Below, in pieces: positions 45,807 to 55,027 of a stretch of DNA of 64,000 nt. Position numbers and translations under genes: made by a program. Position 1 is the stretch's first letter, and every line of letters starts with the position of its first letter. Where the stretch lies: NCBI RefSeq assembly GCF_019710635.1, contig NZ_JAIFZS010000038.1, positions 80,725-144,724 on the forward strand. Direction: 5' to 3'. The notes below the pieces were generated by a model. That model made no database searches, had not been told where the DNA came from, and saw only the letters and a list, made by a program, of their open reading frames with translations. The DNA comes from Mycolicibacterium xanthum. GTDB lineage: Bacteria > Actinomycetota > Actinomycetes > Mycobacteriales > Mycobacteriaceae.

Positions 45807-45837
45807 AAAAAAGGGCGTCCACGCCGTGTGGACGCCC
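45807..45837 (-). terminator. Intrinsic terminator of the Bax-inhibitor gene
   Basis: On the minus strand a 10-bp GC-rich perfect stem (45828-45837 with 45813-45822, 5-base loop) is followed directly by six U residues (45807-45812). It starts 16 bases after the stop at 45854. A classic rho-independent terminator, uncommon in mycobacteria. Confidence 0.85.
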
Positions 45838-45853
45838 CTTCCTCGTGTCGCTG

Positions 45854-46711
45854 CTAGTCGCTGTTGAAGTAGCTCAGCAGGCGCAGGATCTCGATGTAGA
45901 GCCAGACCAGGGTCACGGTCAGGCCCAGCGCGATGCCCCAGGCCGCCTTCTCCGGAGCCCCGGCACGGACCATCTGATCGGCGGCGTCGAAGTCGATCAG
46001 GAACGAGAACGCCGCGATGCCGATGACCACCAGCGAGAACACGATGGCCAGCGGGCCACCGCTACGCAGGCCGAAGCCCTCGCCGCCGCCGACTCCGAAC
46101 AGCGCCAGCACCAGGTTCAGCAACATCAGCGCGAGTGCGCCGAACATGGCGGCGATGATGAACCGGGTGAACTTCGGGGTCACCCGGATGGCGCCGGTCT
46201 TGTAGACCACCAGCATTCCGAAGAAGACACCGATGGTGCCGACGATCGCCTGGGCGATCATTCCCGGACCACCGTTGGAGATCAGGTTGGCGAAGATGAA
46301 AGACGCCGCGCCGAGGAACAGACCCTCGAGCGCCGCGTAGCTCAAGACGATGGCCGGGTTGTCCTGCTTGCGGCCGAAGGTCGCGACGAGCACGAGCGCC
46401 AGACCACCGAAGGCGCCCACGAACGTGAACGGGGTGGCCAGGGCGAGGTTCTGATCGACCAGGAAGTAGGAGACGACGGCGACGGCGGTCAGCACGACCA
46501 GCGTGATGCCGGTCTTGGTGACCACGTCATCGATGGTCATGGGCCGCGAGACGCCCACCTGACGCTGATCCGGGTACTGCGCCCCGGCGTAGGGGTCGGC
46601 GTGTACCGCTTGTGCACCGTAGCCGGCGGCGGCTCCGGTACCGAACTGCGCGTATCCGCCCTGCTGCCCCTTGGGCAGCGAACGAAATACCGGGTTGCTG
46701 CTTTCGCGCAC
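45854..46711 (-). CDS. Bax inhibitor-1/YccA family membrane protein
   Basis: A 285-residue protein with a Gly/Gln/Tyr-rich cytoplasmic head (residues 1-55) and seven hydrophobic helices of the BI-1/YccA family, ending in LVWLYIEILRLLSYFNSD. Some family members are pH-gated calcium leak channels; the role in mycobacteria is unknown. It corresponds in position to Rv1072. GTG 46711 is chosen for the AGGAAGG upstream. It is divergent from echA9, with a 158-bp gap. Confidence 0.88.
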   Translation of the reverse strand: MRESSNPVFRSLPKGQQGGYAQFGTGAAAGYGAQAVHADPYAGAQYPDQRQVGVSRPMTIDDVVTKTGITLVVLTAVAVVSYFLVDQNLALATPFTFVGAFGGLALVLVATFGRKQDNPAIVLSYAALEGLFLGAASFIFANLISNGGPGMIAQAIVGTIGVFFGMLVVYKTGAIRVTPKFTRFIIAAMFGALALMLLNLVLALFGVGGGEGFGLRSGGPLAIVFSLVVIGIAAFSFLIDFDAADQMVRAGAPEKAAWGIALGLTVTLVWLYIEILRLLSYFNSD

Positions 46712-46857
46712 CGTCGGTTCCTTCCTGTGCTGTTGGTCCGATGACGAACACCCACTCAACGAATGGGTTGCCCGGTCAGTTCCCCGTCTCGATGTTCGAT
46801 GTCCCAGGCACTTCACAGGAAACCTTACCCGGCGGGCCCGCAGCCGGGCGGACGATC

Positions 46858-46863
46858 TACATT
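46858..46863 (+). promoter_or_regulatory. Leaderless -10 element of echA9 (TACATT)
   Basis: TACATT ends six bases before GTG 46870, supporting this start over the longer open frame from 46612. Confidence 0.6.
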
Positions 46864-46869
46864 GCACTC

Positions 46870-47907
46870 GTGGACGAAAACGAGGATGTCCTAGTAACCG
46901 TCGACGGTTCGGTCGGCCTGCTCACACTCAACCGCCCCAAGGCCATCAACTCGCTGACCCATCCCATGGTCGGGCGCCTCGCCGCGGCCCTGACGGCGTG
47001 GGAGAACGACGAGGCGATCTCGACCGTGTTGGTGCGCGGCGCCGGCGAGCGCGGGCTGTGCGCGGGCGGTGACGTGGTGGCGCTGTACCACAGCGCCAAG
47101 GCCGGCGGTGCCGAAGCACGGCGGTTCTGGTACGACGAATACCTCCTCAATGCCCACATCGGGCGCTATGGGAAGCCGTATGTCGCGCTGATGGACGGCA
47201 TCACGATGGGCGGCGGCGTCGGAATAAGCGCGCACGGCAGCGTCCGCGTGGCCACCGACACCACCAAGATGGCGATGCCCGAGGTCGGTATCGGCTTCAT
47301 CCCCGACGTCGGCGGCACCTTCATCCTGTCCCGCGCCCCAGGCCTGATCGGCGTGCACGCAGCGCTGAGCGGTGCCTCCTTCACCGGCGCCGACGCCATC
47401 GCGATGGGTTTCGCCGACCACTACGTACCGCACGACCGCCTGGGCGCATTCACCGCGGCGGTCATCGCCGACGGGGTCGATGCGGCACTGGCCGCCCACG
47501 CGCAGGAACCCCCGCCGAGTGCGCTGATGGCCGAGCGGGAATGGATCGACGACTGCTATGCACACGAGACCGTCGCCGACATCCTCGTGGCGCTGCGCGG
47601 CCACGGTGCCGGGCCGGCCCAGGATGCGGCCGACCTCATCGGTTCGCGCTCACCGGTGGCGCTGGCAGTGGCGCTGGAGGCGGTCCGCAGGGCCGGCCGG
47701 CTCGCCACGCTGGAAGACGTGCTGCGCCAGGAGTACCGCACGTCGTGTGCGTCGGTGCGCTCCCACGACTTCGTCGAGGGCATCCGGGCACAGCTCGTCG
47801 ACAAGGATCGCAACCCGCAATGGTCGCCGGCGTCACTTGCGGCGGTCACCGAGGCCGACGTCGAAGCGTACTTCGCCCCGGCCGATCCCGATCTGACGTT
47901 CGGATGA
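46870..47907 (+). CDS. echA9: 3-hydroxyisobutyryl-CoA hydrolase-like protein (EchA9)
   Basis: A crotonase-fold enzyme of the HIBCH branch (345 residues, as Rv1071c), expected to hydrolyse 3-hydroxyisobutyryl-CoA in valine degradation, though related acyl-CoA hydratase activity is possible. It has RGLCAGGDV (oxyanion), [26 protein letters not shown] with the catalytic Glu/Asp pair, and a C-terminal helical domain typical of HIBCH. The stop overlaps a short ATGA-started frame that runs into the 9-bp repeat array. Confidence 0.9.
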   Translation: MDENEDVLVTVDGSVGLLTLNRPKAINSLTHPMVGRLAAALTAWENDEAISTVLVRGAGERGLCAGGDVVALYHSAKAGGAEARRFWYDEYLLNAHIGRYGKPYVALMDGITMGGGVGISAHGSVRVATDTTKMAMPEVGIGFIPDVGGTFILSRAPGLIGVHAALSGASFTGADAIAMGFADHYVPHDRLGAFTAAVIADGVDAALAAHAQEPPPSALMAEREWIDDCYAHETVADILVALRGHGAGPAQDAADLIGSRSPVALAVALEAVRRAGRLATLEDVLRQEYRTSCASVRSHDFVEGIRAQLVDKDRNPQWSPASLAAVTEADVEAYFAPADPDLTFG

Positions 47908-47916
47908 CGATCGACA

Positions 47917-48006
47917 AGGACCAAAAGGACCAATAGGACCAATAGGACCAATAGGACCAATAGGACCAATAGGACCAATAGGACCAATAGGACCAATAGG
48001 ACCAAA
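47917..48006. repeat. Ten tandem copies of a 9-bp unit between echA9 and echA8
   Basis: Units of AGGACCAAT run from 47917 to 48006. The eight central copies (47926-47997) are identical, and the first and last end in AAA. It ends right at the echA8 ribosome site AAGGAG. In one plus frame each unit reads D-Q-stop. A variable-number repeat is likely. Confidence 0.97.
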
Positions 48007-48017
48007 AAGGAGAAGTC

Positions 48018-48794
48018 ATGACGACCTTCGAGACGATCCTGGTGACCCGCGACGGACGGGTCGCGACCATCACGTTGAACCGGCCCAAGGCACTCAACGC
48101 GCTCAACAGCCAGGTGATGACCGAAATGACCACCGCGGCAGCCGAACTCGACAGCGACCCGGGCATCGGCGCGATCATCGTCACCGGCAACGAGAAGGCG
48201 TTCGCGGCGGGCGCCGACATCAAGGAGATGGCCGGCCTGTCGTTCGCCGACGTGTTCGCCGCCGACTTCTTCGCCGCCTGGGGCAGGTTCGCCGCGACCC
48301 GCACGCCGACGATCGCGGCGGTCGCCGGCTACGCGCTGGGCGGCGGCTGCGAGCTGGCGATGATGTGCGACATCCTGATCGCCGCGGACACCGCGAAGTT
48401 CGGCCAGCCCGAGATCAAGCTGGGGGTGCTGCCCGGCATGGGCGGTTCGCAGCGACTGACCCGCGCGATCGGCAAGGCCAAGGCGATGGACCTGATCCTG
48501 ACCGGGCGCAACATGGGCGCCGAGGAGGCCGAGCGCGCCGGGCTGGTGTCGCGGGTGGTTCCCGCCGAGACGCTGCTCGACGAGGCCAACGCGGTCGCGA
48601 CCACCATCGCGGGCATGTCGCTGTCGGCGTCACGGATGGCCAAGGAGGCCGTCGACCGGGCGTTCGAGACCACGCTGGCCGAGGGCCTGCTCTACGAGCG
48701 CCGGCTGTTCCATTCGGCGTTCGCGACCGACGACCAGACCGAGGGCATGGCGGCGTTCACCGAGAAGCGGGCCCCGAACTTCACGCACCGATAG
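48018..48794 (+). CDS. echA8: Enoyl-CoA hydratase EchA8
   Basis: Hydrates trans-2-enoyl-CoA in beta-oxidation and amino-acid degradation. The 258-residue crotonase has [14 protein letters not shown] (oxyanion hole) at about residues 54-67, [15 protein letters not shown] (101-115), and catalytic Glu residues in [18 protein letters not shown]. It nearly equals Rv1070c in length. AAGGAG lies seven bases before the ATG. The 9-bp repeat array fills the gap to echA9. The next gene follows after 9 bp. Confidence 0.95.
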   Translation: MTTFETILVTRDGRVATITLNRPKALNALNSQVMTEMTTAAAELDSDPGIGAIIVTGNEKAFAAGADIKEMAGLSFADVFAADFFAAWGRFAATRTPTIAAVAGYALGGGCELAMMCDILIAADTAKFGQPEIKLGVLPGMGGSQRLTRAIGKAKAMDLILTGRNMGAEEAERAGLVSRVVPAETLLDEANAVATTIAGMSLSASRMAKEAVDRAFETTLAEGLLYERRLFHSAFATDDQTEGMAAFTEKRAPNFTHR

Positions 48795-48803
48795 GGTACT
48801 TGG

Positions 48804-50537
48804 GTGACCGAGACGGACGCCAAGACCGACGAAGCCCCCGCCGCGACCGAGGACACACCGGCTCCCCCGGCAACGACCGAAGACACCAAGGCCCCACCGG
48901 CACGGCCGCCGTGGTGGGAACGCCACTACACCTTCTTCGGCAGCGTCGTCGGTCTGGTGTTCGTCTGGTTGTCGCTGACACCGTCCCTGCTGCCGCGTGG
49001 TCCGCTGTTCCAGGGCCTGGTCAGCGGCGGCGCAGGCGCAGCGGGTTACATGCTCGGCGTGCTCGGGGTGTGGCTGGTGCGCTACATGCGTGGCAAGGAC
49101 TCCAGCCCCCGGGCACCGAGATGGGCATGGCTGGTATTGCTGGCGGCCGGCCTCGTGAGCCTGGTCGGCATGCAGTTCTTCTTTCAGGACTGGCAGAACG
49201 ACGTCCGGGATCTGATGGGGGTCCCGCACCTGCGGTGGTTCAACTACCCGCAGGCCGCGGTGCTGGCGCTGATCGTGGGATTCATCCTCGTCGAGATCGG
49301 GCAGCTGGTCCGCAGGCTGGTGCTGTTCCTGGTCCGCCAGCTGGAGCGGGTGGCACCGCGACGGGTCTCCGGTGTGGTCGCGGTCGGCGTGGTGCTGGCA
49401 CTGTCGGTCGCGCTGCTCAACGGCGTGGTGGCCCGGGTCACGATGGACTGGCTCAACAGCACGTTCGCCGCGGTCAACAACGAGGATTCCCCGGACTCGC
49501 CGATGCCGACGACGAAGCTGCGCTCCGGAGGGCCCGAGTCCCTGGTGTCGTGGGCGTCGCTGGGCCACCAGGGCAGGATCTTCGTCGCCGGCGGGCCCAC
49601 CGTGGACGACCTGACCGAGTTCAACGGCAAACCCGCGGTCGAGCCGATCCGGGTGTACGCGGGCAAGGACACCGGCAACGACATCCGGGAGACCGCGGAG
49701 ATCGCCGCCCAGGAGTTGTTGCGCACCGGCGGGCTGGACCGTGAGGTGGTGGCCGTCGCCACCACCACCGGCACCGGCTGGATCAACGAGGCCGAGGCGT
49801 CGGCGCTGGAGTACATGTACAACGGCGACACCGCGATCGTGTCGATGCAGTACTCGTTCCTGCCGAGCTGGATCTCGTTCATCGTCGACAAGGAGAACGC
49901 ACGCCAGGCGGGCCAGGCGCTTTTCGAGGCGGTCGACGCGCTGGTCAAGGAGATGCCGGAGGCGCAGCGGCCGAAGCTGGTGGTGTTCGGGGAGAGCCTC
50001 GGCTCGTTCGGCGGTGAGGCGCCGTTCCTGAGCCTGAACAACCTGGTGGCCAGGACCGACGGCGCGCTGTTCTCCGGGCCCACGTTCAACAACACCATCT
50101 GGACCGACCTGACCGCCAGCCGCGATCCGGGTTCGCCGATGTGGCTGCCGATCTACGACAAGGGCGAGAACGTGCGCTTCGTCGCACGCCCCGAAGACCT
50201 GAACCGGCCCGACGAGTCGTGGGGCACACCGCGGGTGGTCTACCTGCAGCACGCCTCCGATCCGATCGCCTGGTGGGCTCCCGATCTGCTGTTCCGCGAA
50301 CCGGATTGGCTCAGGGAGCCGCGCGGCTACGACGTCTCGCCGCGGATGGGCTGGATGCCGGTGGTGACGTTCCTGCAGGTGTCGGCCGACATGGCCGTCG
50401 CGGTGGGCGTGCCCGACGGGCACGGCCACCGCTACGTCCAGGACGTCGTGAACGGTTGGGCCGCGGTGCTGCAGCCGCCGGGCTGGACGCCGGAGAAGAC
50501 GGAGCGCCTGCGTCCGCTGATGCACGCCGACGGGTGA
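48804..50537 (+). CDS. Membrane-anchored alpha/beta hydrolase (Rv1069c-like)
   Basis: A 577-residue protein: an acidic, Thr/Pro-rich head (1-35), four to five hydrophobic helices (about 45-215), then a C-terminal alpha/beta-hydrolase domain with nucleophile elbow VVFGESLGSFGGEAP (about residues 393-407) and VYLQHASDPIAWW (catalytic Asp). Homologues occur across actinobacteria with unknown substrate; Rv1069c is the counterpart in M. tuberculosis. The GTG start lies nine bases after the echA8 stop. Confidence 0.87.
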   Translation: MTETDAKTDEAPAATEDTPAPPATTEDTKAPPARPPWWERHYTFFGSVVGLVFVWLSLTPSLLPRGPLFQGLVSGGAGAAGYMLGVLGVWLVRYMRGKDSSPRAPRWAWLVLLAAGLVSLVGMQFFFQDWQNDVRDLMGVPHLRWFNYPQAAVLALIVGFILVEIGQLVRRLVLFLVRQLERVAPRRVSGVVAVGVVLALSVALLNGVVARVTMDWLNSTFAAVNNEDSPDSPMPTTKLRSGGPESLVSWASLGHQGRIFVAGGPTVDDLTEFNGKPAVEPIRVYAGKDTGNDIRETAEIAAQELLRTGGLDREVVAVATTTGTGWINEAEASALEYMYNGDTAIVSMQYSFLPSWISFIVDKENARQAGQALFEAVDALVKEMPEAQRPKLVVFGESLGSFGGEAPFLSLNNLVARTDGALFSGPTFNNTIWTDLTASRDPGSPMWLPIYDKGENVRFVARPEDLNRPDESWGTPRVVYLQHASDPIAWWAPDLLFREPDWLREPRGYDVSPRMGWMPVVTFLQVSADMAVAVGVPDGHGHRYVQDVVNGWAAVLQPPGWTPEKTERLRPLMHADG

Positions 50538-50592
50538 TCCGGGCCCGTACTCCACGACCGGGTCACGTCGTTCACGGCGGACCGGTGTTGCA

Positions 50593-50598
50593 TAGATT
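50593..50598 (+). promoter_or_regulatory. Leaderless -10 element of lpqV (TAGATT)
   Basis: TAGATT ends six bases before ATG 50605, with no ribosome site in between. Confidence 0.55.
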
Positions 50599-50604
50599 GG
50601 CCGC

Positions 50605-51039
50605 ATGCGCAGGTACCCGCTTGGCGCCGTGAGCGCGCTGGCCGCAGGATCGGTGATCCTGTCCGGGTGCGGATCGGGCACCGCGCCGGAACCGGCACCC
50701 CAACGCTCCGCGTCGGCACCCGCCCCGACGATGGCGACGTCGACGTCGCTCCCCCCGGACGGCGTCGGTGTCTCCCCCGGAGGGGTCACGACCGCGGTCG
50801 GCGCGCCGGCGGAATCCACCGAGGATGACTACTTCCAAGCCTGCCTGGCTGCGAGAACCTGGATGGAGCAGCAGGGTGGTGACCTGGCCCGCCAGGTCGA
50901 GCCGTATCTGAAGATGCTGCAGGACAGTCAGAACGCCGGCCTCGGCACGTTCGGCAGACCGTGGTCGGGCCTGTCGGCCGGTGAGCAGTCCGCGGTCATC
51001 GTCGCGGTCCGGGCGGCCGCCGACGCGCTCTGCGGTTAG
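50605..51039 (+). CDS. lpqV: Lipoprotein LpqV
   Basis: A 144-residue exported lipoprotein: basic start MRRY, hydrophobic core, and lipobox I-L-S-G-C with Cys at residue 22, followed by a Pro/Ala/Ser-rich linker and a small helical domain with two cysteines (FQACLAARTW and ADALCG). It corresponds by position and size to LpqV (Rv1064c) beside a patatin gene (Rv1063c). The function is unknown. Leaderless start. Confidence 0.85.
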   Translation: MRRYPLGAVSALAAGSVILSGCGSGTAPEPAPQRSASAPAPTMATSTSLPPDGVGVSPGGVTTAVGAPAESTEDDYFQACLAARTWMEQQGGDLARQVEPYLKMLQDSQNAGLGTFGRPWSGLSAGEQSAVIVAVRAAADALCG

Positions 51040-51082
51040 CGTCCCGGTCTTGCGGGCGCCGCGACACCGGCCAGGGCGCAGA

Positions 51083-52054
51083 ATGAGAGCCATGCGGGTC
51101 GCACTGGCACTGGGCAGTGGCGGAGCGCGTGGCTACGCGCACATCGGCGTGATCAACGAGTTGCACGAGCGCGGCCACGAGATCGTCGGTATCGCCGGAT
51201 CGTCGATGGGCGCCTTGGTGGGCGGCCTGGAGGCGGCCGGCAAGCTCGATGAATACACGCTGTGGGCAAGCTCTTTGACCCAGCGGGCGGTACTGCGACT
51301 GCTCGACCCGTCCATCGCGGCGGCCGGCGTGCTGCGCGCGGAGAAGATCCTCGAGGCGGTGCGCGAGATCCTCGGCGAGGTGACCATCGAGGAACTGCCG
51401 ATGCCGTACACATCGGTGGCCACCGATCTGATCACCGGGAAGTCGGTGTGGATGCAGTGCGGTCCGGTCGATGACGCGATCCGGGCATCCATCGCCATCC
51501 CCGGCGTGATCACCCCGCACGTGCTCGACGGCCGCCTACTGGCCGACGGCGGCATCCTCGATCCGGTCCCGATGGCGCCCATCGCCGCGGTCAACGCCGA
51601 CGCGACCATCGCGGTGAGTCTGTCCGGTGACGACCCCGAGGCCCACCGCGGCGAGCGCGAGGCCAGGCCCACCGCCGAATGGCTGAACCGGATGTGGCGC
51701 AGCACGTCGGCGCTGCTCGACACCAAGACCGCGAAGTCCCTGCTCGACAACCCGACCGGCCGTTCGGTGCTGGGCCGCTTCGTCGCCGCCGACGACGAAC
51801 CCGCCGAAGAACCGAGTACACCCGCGGTGCCGAAGCTGGGCGGGTTCGAGGTGATGAACCGTGTCATCGACATCGCCCAGAGCGCGCTGGCGCGTCACAC
51901 CCTGGCCGCCTACCCGCCGGACCTGCTGATCCACGTTCCGCGCACGGTGTGCCGCAGCCTGGACTTCCACCGGGCCGAGGAGGTCATCGAGATCGGCCAG
52001 GAACTCGCCAGCGCCGCACTGGACACGCTGGAACGCGCCGAGGCCGAAGCCTGA
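51083..52054 (+). CDS. Patatin-like phospholipase (Rv1063c-like)
   Basis: A 323-residue patatin-fold acyl hydrolase: oxyanion loop GSGGARGYAH, nucleophile GSSMG (G-x-S-x-G) and dyad Asp in DGG at LLADGGILDPVP. It would cleave acyl ester bonds of phospholipids or similar lipids. ATG 51083 or 51092 can start it; both lack a strong ribosome site. It lies 43 bp after lpqV and is convergent with the second patatin gene (11 bp apart). Confidence 0.88.
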   Translation: MRAMRVALALGSGGARGYAHIGVINELHERGHEIVGIAGSSMGALVGGLEAAGKLDEYTLWASSLTQRAVLRLLDPSIAAAGVLRAEKILEAVREILGEVTIEELPMPYTSVATDLITGKSVWMQCGPVDDAIRASIAIPGVITPHVLDGRLLADGGILDPVPMAPIAAVNADATIAVSLSGDDPEAHRGEREARPTAEWLNRMWRSTSALLDTKTAKSLLDNPTGRSVLGRFVAADDEPAEEPSTPAVPKLGGFEVMNRVIDIAQSALARHTLAAYPPDLLIHVPRTVCRSLDFHRAEEVIEIGQELASAALDTLERAEAEA

Positions 52055-52065
52055 GCGGGCTTCGA

Positions 52066-52932
52066 TCAGAGCCCGAGGAAGTCGGCCACCCGGGCGGACT
52101 CGCGGCGGCCCTGATCTCGGCCCGCGCGCGCCGCGGGCCCGCGGCAGGCCGGGTCCAGCAGATCGGGGCCGAACGCCGCCAGCGATTCGGCGTCGGCGAA
52201 CACCGCCAGCGTGCTGCCCGGGAAGGCGTCGATCTCGGCCGCCACACCGGTCCCCCACGGCGACGCGGTGTGCACCCCGGCGGGCACCAACACGACGGCC
52301 GCACCGCAGTCGGTGACCGCCGCCATGTTCACCGTGCTGATCACCCCACCGTCGATGAACCGGTGCTCGCCGATCGTCACCGGCGGCCACACCCCCGGCA
52401 CGGCGCAGCTGGCGGCCACCGCGTCGACCAGCGCGACACCCGACGCGTTGTGGAACACCACCAGCTCGCCGGTGGCGATGTCGACCCCGGTGACCCGCAG
52501 CTCGCGGCGCGGCCACTCATGCGACGGCAACCGGTGCTCGATCACCGCGCGACGCGCCGGTTCGGACACGGTGGCCGCTGCGACGGCTACCACCCCGATC
52601 TTCTGCAGCTTCTGTTCCCTGGTCGCCTCCGGGGGCAACATCGCTTCGAGGAACTTCCCGGCGATCTCATCGATGGACACCCCGGGGTTCATCTCATGAG
52701 CACCCTCTGCCGCAGAGAGCTGCCGGGCGAACAGCTCGTCGATCGGCAGCCCGCTGCTGATCTGGGCAGCGACCGTCGATCCCGCCGACGTCCCGAGCAA
52801 TACCTCCGAATCGACCAACACGCGCAGGGCTTCGGGCGCCTCGTCACCGATTCCCGTCAGGACACCGGTCTCCCAGGCGATCCCGGCCAACCCCCCACCC
52901 CCGAGGACCAGGGCCCGCATGGTGGGCTTCAC
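52066..52932 (-). CDS. Patatin-like phospholipase (Rv1062-like)
   Basis: A 288-residue patatin-family protein with GGGGLAGIAWETG (oxyanion), nucleophile GTSAGS and DGGVIST (dyad Asp). It is only distantly similar to the patatin encoded at 51083. GTG 52932 overlaps the stop of the upstream dienelactone hydrolase gene (GTGA). It is the last gene of the five-gene unit that starts at 56089. Confidence 0.87.
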   Translation of the reverse strand: MKPTMRALVLGGGGLAGIAWETGVLTGIGDEAPEALRVLVDSEVLLGTSAGSTVAAQISSGLPIDELFARQLSAAEGAHEMNPGVSIDEIAGKFLEAMLPPEATREQKLQKIGVVAVAAATVSEPARRAVIEHRLPSHEWPRRELRVTGVDIATGELVVFHNASGVALVDAVAASCAVPGVWPPVTIGEHRFIDGGVISTVNMAAVTDCGAAVVLVPAGVHTASPWGTGVAAEIDAFPGSTLAVFADAESLAAFGPDLLDPACRGPAARAGRDQGRRESARVADFLGL

Positions 52933-53642
52933 CGGCCGTCACCCAGGTGGGTTCCGAAGAATGCGAACACTCGCCGGTATGCGTCATCGGTGGCGTCCGC
53001 GTCCTGCCCGAATCCGGCGATACGCAGAATCGGTTGCGCAGGAGGGTCGTTGGCGAAGGAATGGCCGGCCTTCGGATAGACCTTGACATCATTGGCGATC
53101 CCCGCCCGATCCAACGTGCGCTGCAGCCGCGGGGCGTTGCCGATGTTCAGCGGATCCCGGCGGCCATAGCTGGCGACCACCGGGCAGGACTCGCCCTCGA
53201 GGAACGTGTAATCCCGCATTATCGACGGGTAGAACGGAGCTGAGACATCGAATCCCTTGGCGCCCATGACGAGAGCGAACCCTCCACCCATGCAGAACCC
53301 GGCGATGCCCACCCGGCCGGTGCAGTCGGCCCGGCCGGCCAGCACGCGACGCGCAGCATCGAGATCGTCGACGGCCTGGCCCGAGCGGCGGGCCATCGAT
53401 CGCAATACCGCGCGCACACACCGCACGTAGGAACCGCGCGAGAACAGGTCGGGGGCCAGTGCCAGATAGCCGTTGTCGGCGAAGCGGGCGGTGTTGCGCC
53501 GGATGTCGTCACTGAGGCCGAAGCCGTCATGGACCACCACGACACCCGGCCACGGACCCGAGTCGTCGGGCACGGCCAGCGCCGCGGAGATCGTCCCGGT
53601 CGGTGTCGGGACCTCGATCGTCGTCACCCTGCTCTGCGGCAC
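52929..53642 (-). CDS. Dienelactone hydrolase family protein (second)
   Basis: A 237-residue alpha/beta hydrolase with Cys nucleophile C117 in GIAGFCMGGG, Asp in YGRRDPLN and His in KAGHSFAND, so a complete Cys-Asp-His triad. GGGAGG six bases upstream fixes GTG 53642; the open frame continues to 53672. It is coupled to the patatin by GTGA overlap, suggesting joint action on esters, but no substrate is known. Confidence 0.87.
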   Translation of the reverse strand: MPQSRVTTIEVPTPTGTISAALAVPDDSGPWPGVVVVHDGFGLSDDIRRNTARFADNGYLALAPDLFSRGSYVRCVRAVLRSMARRSGQAVDDLDAARRVLAGRADCTGRVGIAGFCMGGGFALVMGAKGFDVSAPFYPSIMRDYTFLEGESCPVVASYGRRDPLNIGNAPRLQRTLDRAGIANDVKVYPKAGHSFANDPPAQPILRIAGFGQDADATDDAYRRVFAFFGTHLGDGR

Positions 53643-53675
53643 AGCCGCCTCCCTTCGTCGGACATCCCGCACCGG

Positions 53676-54536
53676 CTACCCCACCCTCTGACTGGCCGCC
53701 GCCGTTTCACCCAGGTCGGCCATCGTCAGGCGATGCCGCGGCGGCGGCAATTCGTCGGTGGACGAATCGATGGCCAGGTCCGGCCCGATGTGTACCAGTT
53801 CGCCGTCGCCGAGCGCCCGCCACGCCGGATCGTCGTCCATCCGTTCGGTCGCCAGCACCACCGACGGAGCGCCGGTCAGATTCGTGGATCGGGCACCGAT
53901 CCTGTTGCTGTGCAGTTCGAATCGGGCATGCCGGGATGGTCGGCGACGATCGAGGACGAACAGATCGTGCGTGTCGGGATAGCGGAGCGCCCACATATCG
54001 GTCGCGGTGCACAACAGGATGTTCAGCGCGAACACCGGGATGTTCTCGGCGATCCAGCCGATCGCGTCGCGTAGTCCGGCGTCGACGTCGCCGCCCCTGG
54101 TGCGCACCGATGTGGTGATCAGCGCGAAGACCCGCTCCGAATCCGTCTGTCCGGCAACCAGACCCCGTGCGCCGAGGTCGGACAGTCGGGCGTCGAGGAG
54201 GTCGAGGCCCGTCACCACTCCGTTGTGCGCGAACAACCGGCCGTCCTGCAGGAACGGATGGGTGTTGGTGGCGCTCGGCGCGCCGGTCGACGCGTAGCGG
54301 ACGTGGGCGAGGAACGTCGTGCCCGTCAGCTCCCTGGCCTCCCGGGCGAACGCGGCATCTTCCCACGCCGCGATCGGCTGCTTGTCCACCACCGGACGAC
54401 CCTGCGGGTCGAAAACCCCGACGCCGGTGCCGTCGGGATTGCGGCGACTCTGCTCGGCAAGGCTGTCCGGCGCGTCGAGCAACCAGAAGGTCGCCGAAAC
54501 CGCGGTACCGGCATGCAGGCCGAACAGCCGGCACAT
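53676..54536 (-). CDS. Class II glutamine amidotransferase (Rv1061-like)
   Basis: A 286-residue protein starting M-C-R-L-F-G, where Cys2 becomes the N-terminal nucleophile of a GATase_6/YafJ-type domain. NPDGTGVGVFD (about 34-44), FLAHVRYASTG (76-86) and FAHNGVV (102-108) are the expected substrate and oxyanion segments. Related to EgtC and YafJ; the acceptor is unknown. Its ATG overlaps the stop of the SRPBCC gene upstream (TGATG). Confidence 0.87.
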   Translation of the reverse strand: MCRLFGLHAGTAVSATFWLLDAPDSLAEQSRRNPDGTGVGVFDPQGRPVVDKQPIAAWEDAAFAREARELTGTTFLAHVRYASTGAPSATNTHPFLQDGRLFAHNGVVTGLDLLDARLSDLGARGLVAGQTDSERVFALITTSVRTRGGDVDAGLRDAIGWIAENIPVFALNILLCTATDMWALRYPDTHDLFVLDRRRPSRHARFELHSNRIGARSTNLTGAPSVVLATERMDDDPAWRALGDGELVHIGPDLAIDSSTDELPPPRHRLTMADLGETAAASQRVG

Positions 54537-55009
54537 CAGCGCAGCAGCTCGACGGACAGTTGCTCGAGGCCCTGCCGGGCATAACCGCGCCACAACGCCT
54601 CGAACACCGGCAGCGCGGCCGACGCGAGACCCGACCTCGGATGGACGGTCCAGCGCCAGGTCACCGACGTGCCGGTTCCGACCGGCTCGAACAGCCAGCG
54701 GCCGTCGATGTGATCGACCAACGGGGCTAGCGGGCCGGCGATGTCGGTGAGGGTGTAGCCGAAGGAGTTCGGCGGATCCACCACGGTCAGCTCCTCCCGC
54801 ATGCTGCCGGCGCCGACCTGCTCGACGGTGCGGGTCTGCCCCACCGCCGCCCAGTCGCCGGTCTGATCACGCACCGCCCTCACCGGGGCGATGGGCCCAT
54901 ACCAGCGGCAGAAGATCGTCGGCAGCGGTATCGGCAGGGTGCGCGCGAAGGCGGTGTCGACGTCGACCGGGATCGCGCGGGACTGCTCCATGACACGGGG
55001 TCGGGGCAT
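54536..55009 (-). CDS. SRPBCC family protein (Rv1060-like)
   Basis: A 157-residue START-like protein, the same length as Rv1060, with FCRWYGPIAPVRAV, EELTVVDPPNSFGYTLTDI and a C-terminal helix. It probably binds a hydrophobic ligand. TACCAT ends six bases before its ATG, inside the 18-bp gap to the DapB-like gene, so it may have a leaderless internal promoter as well as read-through from upstream. Confidence 0.82.
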   Translation of the reverse strand: MPRPRVMEQSRAIPVDVDTAFARTLPIPLPTIFCRWYGPIAPVRAVRDQTGDWAAVGQTRTVEQVGAGSMREELTVVDPPNSFGYTLTDIAGPLAPLVDHIDGRWLFEPVGTGTSVTWRWTVHPRSGLASAALPVFEALWRGYARQGLEQLSVELLR

Positions 55010-55015
55010 AAGGCG

Positions 55016-55021
55016 ATGGTA
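55016..55021 (-). promoter_or_regulatory. Leaderless -10 element (TACCAT)
   Basis: On the minus strand TACCAT is followed by CGCCTT and ATG 55009. Confidence 0.5.
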
Positions 55022-55027
55022 GCTTCG

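Noticed and set aside
47556..48005. Minus-strand frame starting [13 protein letters not shown]
   Set aside because: A by-product of the 9-bp repeat array read in reverse; the rest is antisense to echA9.
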